Shown piece after piece: positions 1 through 7,600 of a stretch of 9,105 nt of DNA; positions within the stretch are counted from its first letter, which is position 1; every line of letters begins with the position of its first letter. Source of the DNA: CAZEER01 sp964511215 (lineage in GTDB: Bacteria; Fidelibacterota; Marinisomatia; Marinisomatales; UBA1611); contig CAZEER010000080.1 in the NCBI GenBank assembly GCA_964511215.1, positions 1-9,105 of the forward strand. The letters run 5' to 3'. Under the pieces are notes generated by a model. That model was given only the letters and a program-made list of their open reading frames with translations. It made no database searches and had not been told where the DNA came from. Position numbers and translations under genes: made by a program.

Positions 1-69
1 TTGGTAGACGCGCACGGTTCAGGTCCGTGTGTCCTAAAAGACGTGCTGGTTCGAATCCAGTCTCGGGTA
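1..69 (+). tRNA. tRNA-Leu (anticodon CAG), 5'-truncated by the window edge
   Basis: The window opens inside the D-loop of a class II tRNA. The anticodon stem is 13-17 (cacgg) paired with 25-29 (ccgtg), around the 7-nt loop ttcaggt. The anticodon CAG is at 20-22 and decodes the leucine codon CUG. A long variable arm (31-42, stem gtc/gac) is typical of Leu. The T-arm has stem 45-49/57-61 (one G-T pair) and loop ttcgaat at 50-56. The 3' acceptor strand is ctcgggt (62-68), with discriminator A at 69. The next bases are c, a, so the CCA end is not encoded and must be added by the CCA-adding enzyme. The 5' acceptor strand and half of the D-arm lie outside the window. Identity is clear from the anticodon, long variable arm and GGTAGACGCGC D-region. 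Confidence 0.94.
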
Positions 70-119
70 CATTCAAATCCATATCAATTTATTTTTTATA
101 TTTTATTAAAAAAATCATT

Positions 120-1223
120 ATGAACATTTTAATTATAGAACCCTACTATACCGGCTCACATAAACAATGGGCAGACAGCTATAAAAAACACTCCCAGCAT
201 AAAATAAAAATTTTATCTATGAAAGGACAATTCTGGAAGTGGCGAATGCATGGAGGTGGAATTACACTCGCAAAACAATTCAATGAATTAGATTGGACAC
301 CAGATTTATTACTAACAACAGATATGCTAGACCTCACTACATTCATATCACTTACAAAGAAAAAATCATACAATATTCCTACAGCAATCTACTTCCATGA
401 AAACCAACTATCATATCCTTGGTCTCATAATGATCGAGATAATCAAAAGAATCATAATTATCATTATAGTTTCATTAATTATGCATCAGCATTAGCGGCA
501 GATAAGGTGTTATTTAATTCCAAGTTTCACATGGACTCCTTTTTTAATGAAATTCATCCTTTTTTAAAACACTTTCCAGACTATCGGGAGTTAGATACCA
601 TTGATGTAATCCGTAAAAAATCTCAAATTCTGTATCTAGGAATAGATCTATCCAAATTTGATGGCCACAAAATAATAAAAGAAGATACACCTGTTATAGT
701 CTGGAACCATCGATGGGAATATGATAAAAACCCAGAATTATTTTTCAGCATTCTTGAAAAGATAAAAAATAATGGATTTAAGTTTAAATTAGTTATTCTT
801 GGCGAAAATTTTAGTACTTCACCGGAAATTTTTGAAAAAGCAAAAAATTTATTTAAAACTGAAATTATCCATTGGGGTTATGCCCAATCATATAAGAATT
901 ATGCAAAATGGCTTTTAAAGGCAGATATTTTACCTGTTACATCTAACCAAGAATTTTTTGGAGCAAGTGTAATGGAAGCCATTTATTGTGGTACATGGCC
1001 TATTTTACCTTGCCGACTATCCTATCCTGAGCTCATTCCAATAGATAAACATGCAGACCATTTATATTTCAATGAGAATGAATTATATGAAAAAATTAAA
1101 TGGGCACTCAAAAATTGTAGAATAATACGAGAATCTAAGATATCTTCTATGGCTTACTCATTTGACTGGAAGAATATGGCGCACAACTATGATCAAACAT
1201 TAAAAGATATAAGGTTAAGTTGA
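120..1223 (+). CDS. DUF3524/GT4 glycosyltransferase, homologue of tRNA-queuosine alpha-mannosyltransferase (QTMAN/GTDC1)
   Basis: 367 aa. The open frame extends upstream into the tRNA gene, so the start is placed at ATG 120, where family homology begins (MNILIIEPYY); no Shine-Dalgarno is visible, only an A-rich stretch. The N-terminal DUF3524 domain (about residues 1-170) shows EPYYTGSHKQW (7-17), WKWRMHGG (39-46), DMLDLTTF (68-75), YFHENQLSYP (91-100) and NYASALAADKVLFNS (120-134). The C-terminal GT4 Rossmann half has WNHRWEYDKNPE (195-206), VILGE (225-229) and the donor-site stretch NQEFFGASVMEAI (276-288), followed by RLSYPELIP (299-307). In animals this family (GTDC1, renamed QTMAN) transfers mannose from GDP-mannose to queuosine-34 of tRNA-Asp. 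That the bacterial protein does the same is inference. It is cytoplasmic, with no signal peptide or membrane segment. It lies 50 bp after tRNA-Leu, which is not a queuosine tRNA, so that adjacency is not functional evidence. Family assignment is strong; the exact sugar and acceptor are not shown. Confidence 0.88.
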   Translation: MNILIIEPYYTGSHKQWADSYKKHSQHKIKILSMKGQFWKWRMHGGGITLAKQFNELDWTPDLLLTTDMLDLTTFISLTKKKSYNIPTAIYFHENQLSYPWSHNDRDNQKNHNYHYSFINYASALAADKVLFNSKFHMDSFFNEIHPFLKHFPDYRELDTIDVIRKKSQILYLGIDLSKFDGHKIIKEDTPVIVWNHRWEYDKNPELFFSILEKIKNNGFKFKLVILGENFSTSPEIFEKAKNLFKTEIIHWGYAQSYKNYAKWLLKADILPVTSNQEFFGASVMEAIYCGTWPILPCRLSYPELIPIDKHADHLYFNENELYEKIKWALKNCRIIRESKISSMAYSFDWKNMAHNYDQTLKDIRLS

Positions 1224-1256
1224 AGTTTTAATTTAGATCTAGTAATTAATTGAAAA

Positions 1257-3050
1257 TTATTTTACAAGAATCATCTTTCGCACATATTGAAAACGTTTTC
1301 CCTTTAGCTGATAAAAATAAAATCCTCCTGGCATTAAGCTTCCATCATCAGAGATACCATCCCATCTTATTCTATATTCCCCAGGACTTAATTTTTCATT
1401 GATAAGAGTTTTAACTTTTACTCCAAGGAGATTGTATATCTTTAATTGAACCAATTCATTATTTAAGATTGCAAAATGAATCATTGTTGAGGTATTAAAA
1501 GGGTTTGGATAATGAGGATATAGATTGGTTCCTCTTGGATAATTTTTATCACTATTAACTCCAACGCCATCATTAATTGAAATATCAAAAACTAAAGGAA
1601 AATGATCAGAAGCTTCTTGCGTATCATCCCATTGCAAATTATAATAATCCAAAGCTATATCATTCATTGCCAATGTATTCAAGATATAATATTTACCCGA
1701 ATCGATAGTAGCATCTGAAAAAAATATATAATCCAATTTCCCTGGATTAAATGATGAACCATCTGAACGCCATGTATACCCCATACGTTTATGAGATTGT
1801 CTAGGGAAAAGTTCTGCAACTGCTGTTGAATCCCAGTCCGGGGGGAAATCAACTCCATATTGGTTTTCATCAACAATATCACCAATTCTTATGGTCTCTA
1901 TTTGTTGGCGATAGCCTACATAATTAAAGTCTCCAACATGAATAAAAGGTGTCCCATTTTCTAATTCAAAAGGTCCAGAATCATTATTTACCCAATCTCT
2001 CCAGACTCCTGCAAACTCATCTACCTGTTGTTGTCTATCTTCATTATTCGCACAACATGACAAATGTGAATTAAAAACTAATAGATTATCTCCAAGCTCA
2101 TCTTCTGTATCCAGTAACGCAGCCATAGTTCTTTCTGAACTAATCATATTTGCATCATTTAGAATAGGAAATCGTGAGAGGACAACCAGATCTCTATATG
2201 TCCAACTTGCATGCCACTGCTCATCAGAGAACCATGATTGTATCACATCATCTATTTCGTTCCAATCTGAGTGCTCTTGTAAAGCAATAATATCAGGGTC
2301 CAGTGCCTGTAATATTCGTTTAAAATGATTTTTCCTATCATCATCAATAATACCTTCATTAAGAGTGTTATAAGAAACTATCCTGATATCACTTTCATTT
2401 TGTCGTTCCAAAATAATTGGCTCTGGACTTAGAGGAACATCATCTACATCTATATTAAAAGATACTCCTCCTTCATTATCAGGTAAATAATCAGAATTTT
2501 CTTGCCCCTCATATAATACAATTTTCCCTTGTGTTAAAACTTGTGTATCATTCATTGTAAGTGGTAGTGAATTTCTAGAAATTGCAATTTCAAATTCTGC
2601 TGAAGTAACCGTTGGAGCAATACGAAGAATTAAATCATTTTGCCATATTTCTATTTGCTCATTATTTATATGTTGATAACCCGATCGTTCACCAAAGATC
2701 CAGTCTAATTCAGCGCCTATACCATGAACATTAATTCCTGTTTCCGAATTGTTATCAGCATCAATATATAGATGGAATGAGTTCCAATCTTGCATCAAAA
2801 ATTCACCATCAAAAAAATTGAAATACATGAATAAAAATTCTGAGTCATAAGTAATTTTTAAAGTAGAAAAATCTGCACTATTCGCATCACCTTGTTGATC
2901 AGAGTATGCAATATCAACATCATCCCAATCATCAAAGATCCCATTAATTGAAATAGGATGCCCACCAAACAATATTGAAAATAAAAAGGGGCTGAACATC
3001 AATATGTACAGCCCCACTAAGTTGTTTTTTCCTATTTTAGTATTATACAT
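1257..3050 (-). CDS. Secreted endonuclease/exonuclease/phosphatase-family protein with CBM9/DOMON-like and type A sorting domains
   Basis: 597 aa. Residues 1-30 look like a Sec signal peptide: K5 and K8, then a hydrophobic run LVGLYILMFSPFLFSILFGG; no clear A-x-A cleavage site. Residues about 33-205 begin ISINGIFDDWDDV and contain LYIDADNNSETG, resembling the beta-sandwich of CBM9/DOMON-like domains. The EEP fold (about 221-491) carries the expected catalytic set: N228 in SYN, E259 in LQEH, H329 in NSHL, D374/N376 in GDFN, D440 in KLDYIF and D482-H483 in SDHFP. This suggests a metal-dependent phosphodiesterase; nuclease, phospholipase or sugar-phosphate targets are all possible. Residues about 511-597 are a type A sorting/FlgD-like domain (YPNPFN 514-519, IYNLLG, WDG, final KMILVK), which normally directs export through type IX secretion. 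The ATG overlaps the end of pepA by 8 bp (ATGTATAA), so the two are co-transcribed and probably translationally coupled; no strong ribosome-binding site is seen. The substrate is unknown. Confidence 0.9.
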   Translation of the reverse strand: MYNTKIGKNNLVGLYILMFSPFLFSILFGGHPISINGIFDDWDDVDIAYSDQQGDANSADFSTLKITYDSEFLFMYFNFFDGEFLMQDWNSFHLYIDADNNSETGINVHGIGAELDWIFGERSGYQHINNEQIEIWQNDLILRIAPTVTSAEFEIAISRNSLPLTMNDTQVLTQGKIVLYEGQENSDYLPDNEGGVSFNIDVDDVPLSPEPIILERQNESDIRIVSYNTLNEGIIDDDRKNHFKRILQALDPDIIALQEHSDWNEIDDVIQSWFSDEQWHASWTYRDLVVLSRFPILNDANMISSERTMAALLDTEDELGDNLLVFNSHLSCCANNEDRQQQVDEFAGVWRDWVNNDSGPFELENGTPFIHVGDFNYVGYRQQIETIRIGDIVDENQYGVDFPPDWDSTAVAELFPRQSHKRMGYTWRSDGSSFNPGKLDYIFFSDATIDSGKYYILNTLAMNDIALDYYNLQWDDTQEASDHFPLVFDISINDGVGVNSDKNYPRGTNLYPHYPNPFNTSTMIHFAILNNELVQLKIYNLLGVKVKTLINEKLSPGEYRIRWDGISDDGSLMPGGFYFYQLKGKRFQYVRKMILVK

Positions 3051-4500
3051 TCATCATATCCAAAACAAGCCTTATACCCCATCCTGTAGCACTCCCTTTA
3101 GGATGTATACTATTTGGTTTTACTCCCCATGCTGTACCTGCAATATCAAAGTGAGCCCATGGTATATCATCCCCTACAAATTCTTTCAAGAACGCACCTC
3201 CTGCTATTGAACCTGCCTGCATCGGCGCTCCAGTATTCTTGACATCTGCAATTTCACTTTTGACCTGTTTACAATATTCAGGCCAGAGAGGTAATTCCCA
3301 AATTTTCTCACCAGTTGATTCCGATGAATCCTTTATTTGATCCATAAGTTTAGTATTGGTACCCATAACACCTGTAGCTATGTGCCCCAAAGAAATCAAT
3401 ACAGCTCCTGTAAGTGTTGCAAAATCTAAAATATATTCTGGATCATAATGTTTTGAAGCATATGATAATCCATCTGCAAGAATGACACGTCCTTCAGCAT
3501 CGGTGTTTAAAACTTCAATTGTTTTCCCATTATAAGCTTTCAAAACATCACCTGGTTTATATGCCTTAGCTCCACTGAGATTCTCTGTTGAAGGTATAAT
3601 ACCCACTACATTTAACTTTGGTTTTAGAATTGCAAGTGTTTTAAATACACCTAATACAACAGCTGAACCACACATATCATATTTCATCTCGTCCATTTTA
3701 GCTGCAGGTTTAATAGAAATACCACCTGAGTCAAATGTTAACCCCTTTCCAACAAGAACTTTTGGTTTTGCCCCACCTCCATTCAGGTATTCTAAAATTA
3801 TAAATTTAGGCGGTTCATCTGTACCAATGGAAACACCAGCTAGTCCTCCCATCCCCATTTCTGTAAACTCATCTCTATCAAAGACTTTACAATTCATTCC
3901 ACCTTGTTCTGCAATTTCTTTTGCCACATTAGCTAATTTCGTTGGTGTAGCTACATTACCAGGATAATTCCCAAGATCTCTAGCAAGACAGACTCCATTT
4001 GCAATAGAGACACCTTTGGAAATTTCATCCTTATGGCAACCTAAAACAGTAATAGAGACTAATTGAAAATCATCTTCTTTTTTAGTTTTGTATTCAGAAA
4101 ACTGATAACTTCCTAATACTAGACCTTCACCCATTGCTTGGCAACTGTCTTGACCAGTGCAAAAACAATCTACAACTAAATGACTAACTTTTTTTTCAAT
4201 AGCGATCTTAGATGCATTACCAGCTACCACTCTCACATCATCTGCATCATAATTATCTTTCTTGCCCAATCCTAATAAAAGGAAACGTTTACCATCAGCA
4301 TAGAAAAGATGGGATTCTCCTTGTTTTCCTTTTACATCTCCTATTTTAATTGCTTCAGAAAATAAGCCGTTATATTTTTTTTCAATTTCAACTCCCAAAG
4401 GTGTAAAAGTTTTATCAGCATAAACCCCTGCTACAATTAATCCCGCATCTATTTTATCCCACTTGTCTTTTGAAAGATTCACTTTAGAAATATGTGCCAT
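3043..4500 (-). CDS. pepA: Leucyl aminopeptidase, M17 family (cytosol aminopeptidase)
   Basis: 485 aa, close to the usual bacterial PepA length, and intact. It removes N-terminal amino acids, preferably Leu, from peptides in the cytoplasm, using two divalent metals. The N-terminal macro-like domain (about 1-160) is divergent, as is normal for the family. The catalytic C-terminal domain shows VGKGLTFDSGG (250-260) with K252 and D257, IKP with K264, KYDMCGSA with D275, and the M17 signature NTDAEGRVI (332-340) with D334, E336 and R338. By position in the motifs these match the metal ligands and catalytic Lys/Arg of E. coli PepA. The start ATG is preceded by AAGGAA with a 4-nt gap, the best ribosome-binding site in the window. 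It is the first gene of a leftward two-gene operon, overlapping the secreted EEP gene by 8 bp, and is transcribed divergently from the large membrane fusion gene. There is no signal peptide. Some PepA proteins also bind DNA, but nothing here shows this. Confidence 0.96.
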   Translation of the reverse strand: MAHISKVNLSKDKWDKIDAGLIVAGVYADKTFTPLGVEIEKKYNGLFSEAIKIGDVKGKQGESHLFYADGKRFLLLGLGKKDNYDADDVRVVAGNASKIAIEKKVSHLVVDCFCTGQDSCQAMGEGLVLGSYQFSEYKTKKEDDFQLVSITVLGCHKDEISKGVSIANGVCLARDLGNYPGNVATPTKLANVAKEIAEQGGMNCKVFDRDEFTEMGMGGLAGVSIGTDEPPKFIILEYLNGGGAKPKVLVGKGLTFDSGGISIKPAAKMDEMKYDMCGSAVVLGVFKTLAILKPKLNVVGIIPSTENLSGAKAYKPGDVLKAYNGKTIEVLNTDAEGRVILADGLSYASKHYDPEYILDFATLTGAVLISLGHIATGVMGTNTKLMDQIKDSSESTGEKIWELPLWPEYCKQVKSEIADVKNTGAPMQAGSIAGGAFLKEFVGDDIPWAHFDIAGTAWGVKPNSIHPKGSATGWGIRLVLDMMNV

Positions 4501-4600
4501 AAAGTTCCTTAATTTGTTTTATTAAATAAAATTTGCTGGAATTTACGAAGTAGTTTTAATTATTTCATTTGCATAATCTACATTTTACATAAAGTTGCTT
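4498..4600. repeat. 13-bp imperfect direct repeat of the pepA translation-start region
   Basis: cataaagttcctt (4498-4510) and cataaagttgctt (4588-4600) match at 12 of 13 positions. Read on the minus strand, the first copy is the pepA ribosome-binding site plus ATG (AAGGAACTTTATG). The second is AAGCAACTTTATG, followed at once by TAA, so it would be a start-stop pair 90 bp upstream of the real start. Confidence 0.4.
4505..4510 (-). promoter_or_regulatory. Ribosome-binding site of pepA
   Basis: On the minus strand this reads AAGGAA, separated from the pepA ATG by cttt. It is a good match to the Shine-Dalgarno core and supports the chosen pepA start. The other genes in the window lack an equally clear site. 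Confidence 0.7.
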
Positions 4601-4612
4601 TGCTCTAACTTT
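4591..4612. repeat. Short inverted repeat AAAGTT-N10-AACTTT upstream of the membrane-fusion gene
   Basis: A perfect 6-bp inverted repeat: aaagtt at 4591-4596 and aacttt at 4607-4612, with a 10-nt spacer. It can be extended by G-T pairs at both ends. It ends 12 bp before the likely ATG at 4625. It could be a small operator or a weak leader hairpin; in AT-rich DNA a 6-bp match can also arise by chance. Confidence 0.3.
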
Positions 4613-4624
4613 GCAATTAACACT

Positions 4625-7600
4625 ATGAAGTTTTTTAATATTAGGCCACTAGAAAAACGTCCAGTTTTTATTCTTTTCTTGATGTTTTTCTTTATAATAG
4701 CTGCGAGTATCACAGGATCCGCATTTAGAGATTCAGTTTTCCTTATCCATTTTAATAAGAATTATCTATCAATAATGTATATTTTCATAGCATTCTTAAT
4801 GGCATTTGCAGTTTTCGCTTATAAGAAATTTACTGTTCATAGAGATCAACTTACTCTCACAACATTCGCAGGAATTATCTTTTCAATTTCTTTATTTATA
4901 TTGCATTATCATCTTTCTAGATGGGTAATCCCATTTTTTTATGTATGGATGGAAATCATTATAATTTTATCCGCAATTCAATTTTGGATTATTGCAGGTG
5001 AAGTATTTAATCCTCGTCAGGCTAAGAGGACATTCCCTTTAATAATATCCGGTGGCTCTTTTGCAGCAATAATTGCTGGATACGGAATCAAACCTTTTAT
5101 TAATCACTATGGGTCAGATAATTTATTATTTATAACAATTTCCTTTCTGTTATTTGGTGCTCTAATAGGACGGTTAATACGGCCATATAGAGTACCAACT
5201 AAAACCATAGTTATAAATTCACAGCCATATCCTAAGATCAAAAAAATAAAATTTGATACCTATATTATTGCAATTGCTTTGATGGTAGCGTGTTCCGCTT
5301 TTCTATCGAGAAGTGTAGACTATCAATTTAAAATGTTTGCTGTATCAATTTATCCTACACAGGATACACTCGTAAACTTTTTTGCCAACTACTACATAAC
5401 AACAGGCATTGCTACCCTTGTAATGCAACTTTTTATAACAGGTATGGTTCTACAAAAATGGGGTATCCTAGTCGGCCTCCTAATACTACCAATCAGTCTA
5501 TTACTAGGGTCTGTTGGCTTTATAATGAGTGGATCATTATTAGCAGTTTTTATTACAAAATTCTCTGACCAAGTATTCAAATTTTCTATTTATAATTCTG
5601 CTAGAGAGATACTTTGGCTTCCTCTATCACCTAAGAAAATACGGGAAGTTAAACCAAATATTGATGGCACAATTCGTGCATGTGTTGAAGGTTTTGCAGG
5701 ACTTTTAATTTTTTTATTAGTCTCATTTAACCTATTACCTGAGCCAAAATTATATATTTTAAGCATCATTTCTATTTTTGGGATTGCATTTTGGATATGG
5801 ATTGTTGTCCATTTAAAAAAAGGTTATATACAATCAGTAATTAATTCCATTGAAAATAGAAGATTAAATCTTGATAAAATTGAATATGATGTCACAGATG
5901 CTAGTACAGTAAGCACTTTGGATATAGCATTAAAAAGTAAGGATGAATTCAAGCAACTCTTTGCCTTAGATCTTCTCTGGAAATTATCACTAGATCCATG
6001 GAAAAAAACTATTAAATCTTTATTCTCTAATGGATCTACTGCAATTAAAAGGGGTGTAATTGAACTAGCATGGAACAAGGAAGATATCCTACCTAATAAA
6101 CTCATTTTAAATCAAATTGAAAAACAAGAAGATATTACTCCTTATGCAATTATCTGTGCATCTGATAGAAAGATTAATAATATTGCAGAGAAACTATGTC
6201 CTTTACTTAATTCCAAGGATAAGAAAATTAGATTAGCAACAGCAGTAACTTTACTAACTGATAATATTAATCATAATGAAGCTAAAACATTAATAAATAA
6301 AGTACTTTTTGAAAATAATGAAGATGAAATTCTGTTATTTATTGGATTTGTCAAATCTTCCCCCAATATACTTAATAAAGATATTATCATTAACTTCCTA
6401 GAATCAGACTCCATTGATATAAATAATGCTATATTGATCCATTTAGCAAAGTATCCTGATGTTATTTATTTAGATAAAATTCTAGATCTATTTGAAAATC
6501 CTGCTACAGTAATGAATGCGAGAAAAACTTTACTGAAGATTCAAGGTGGGGATGTGGTTAATAAACTAGTATCTATTATTAATAACAAAAAATCAAATCC
6601 AAAAATTCGCAAAGAAATACTAGGAATAATTCATCATTTCCATCATGATAGTTTAATAGACACACTAATGGATCTAATGGACGATCCTGAAATGTCAATC
6701 TTAAACGAAGTGAGTAACACTCTTTTGAAAATTTCGAAAATTCAAAAGCTTAACAAAATTGATTTAATAAAAATTGATGAAAAAATACGAATTCTTTCAC
6801 AAAGAGCATTTCAATTACATCTATTTAATGATTCACTCATAAATGATTCCCACTCACAGCTTATCAAAGATCATATTGATGATGATTTAACAATATTGAT
6901 CTCTATACTTTTAAGACTGGGGACTATTAAAGAACCGGATATTCCAATAGAAATGTATATACGGTATATTGATAGTAATGATAGTAATCTATTGCCACTA
7001 GTACTAGAGTTAGTAGAGTCAACATTCTCAAAAACAGCTGCTAGATTCACTATACCGTTGATTGATCCTGAAACCAATCCAGTTAAAATTTGCCAAGAAA
7101 TATTTAATGATAAATTTCTTTCTAAAAGTGATATGCTATTATACTGGGCAAATAACCCACACTATTGGAAAACATGTATTGCTATTCATTACTGCATTCT
7201 TAAAGAGAAAGTATCGGTATTAAAAAAAATAAATTGGGGGTCATTATCTAATAAATTATTTGGTAATAATTATTTAACAAAATCAGAAGAAGAATACTTG
7301 AATAGAAATTTTTTTCATAACAAAATCATTAACGATAAAAGCAAAATTATGTACTCAATCTTAGAAAAAACACTTTTGTTAAAATCCGTTGAACTTTTTG
7401 AAAATATCCCCGGAAGTATTTTAGCAAAGATTGCACAAATTTCATCAGAGGTCCAATTAGAGTCTGATGAAATAATATTCAATGAGGGTGATGATGGCCA
7501 ATCCTTATATATTATCATTTCTGGAAAAATCAACCTAATCCAAAATAATATTTTAATTACTAGCTTGGAAAAAGGAAATTGTATAGGAGAGATGGCTCTA

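Larger units (their letters stand above)
4501..4624. promoter_or_regulatory. Divergent intergenic region holding the pepA operon and membrane-fusion gene promoters
   Basis: This 124-bp AT-rich gap is the only place between two divergent starts in the window, so the promoters for the leftward pepA operon and for the rightward fusion gene should lie here. No convincing -35/-10 pair was found by eye. On the + strand TAACTTTG (4606-4613) matches the Bacteroidota-type -7 element TAnnTTTG, but there is no TTG at the matching -33 distance and the untranslated leader would be only a few bases. On the - strand TTCGTA and TTTAAT with 17-bp spacing is a weak sigma70-like pair. The placement follows from gene layout; individual boxes are unproven. 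Confidence 0.45.

Noticed and set aside
27..119. Upstream in-frame extension of the glycosyltransferase reading frame into the tRNA-Leu gene
   Set aside because: It would start inside the anticodon arm of the tRNA, and the extra 31 residues do not resemble the family, whose conserved start is at ATG 120.
1..1223. Integration site or genomic island entering at the tRNA-Leu 3' end
   Set aside because: No integrase, no repeat of the tRNA 3' end elsewhere in the window was seen, and the following genes look like ordinary chromosomal genes.
1228..1249. TTAATT-N10-AATTAA hairpin between the two convergent genes, as a shared terminator
   Set aside because: The stem is six A-T pairs with no GC content and no T-run; too weak to call a Rho-independent terminator.
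3004..3210. Small 68-residue open frame on the + strand across the pepA/EEP junction
   Set aside because: It is antisense to two well-supported genes, has no ribosome-binding site and no recognisable protein features.
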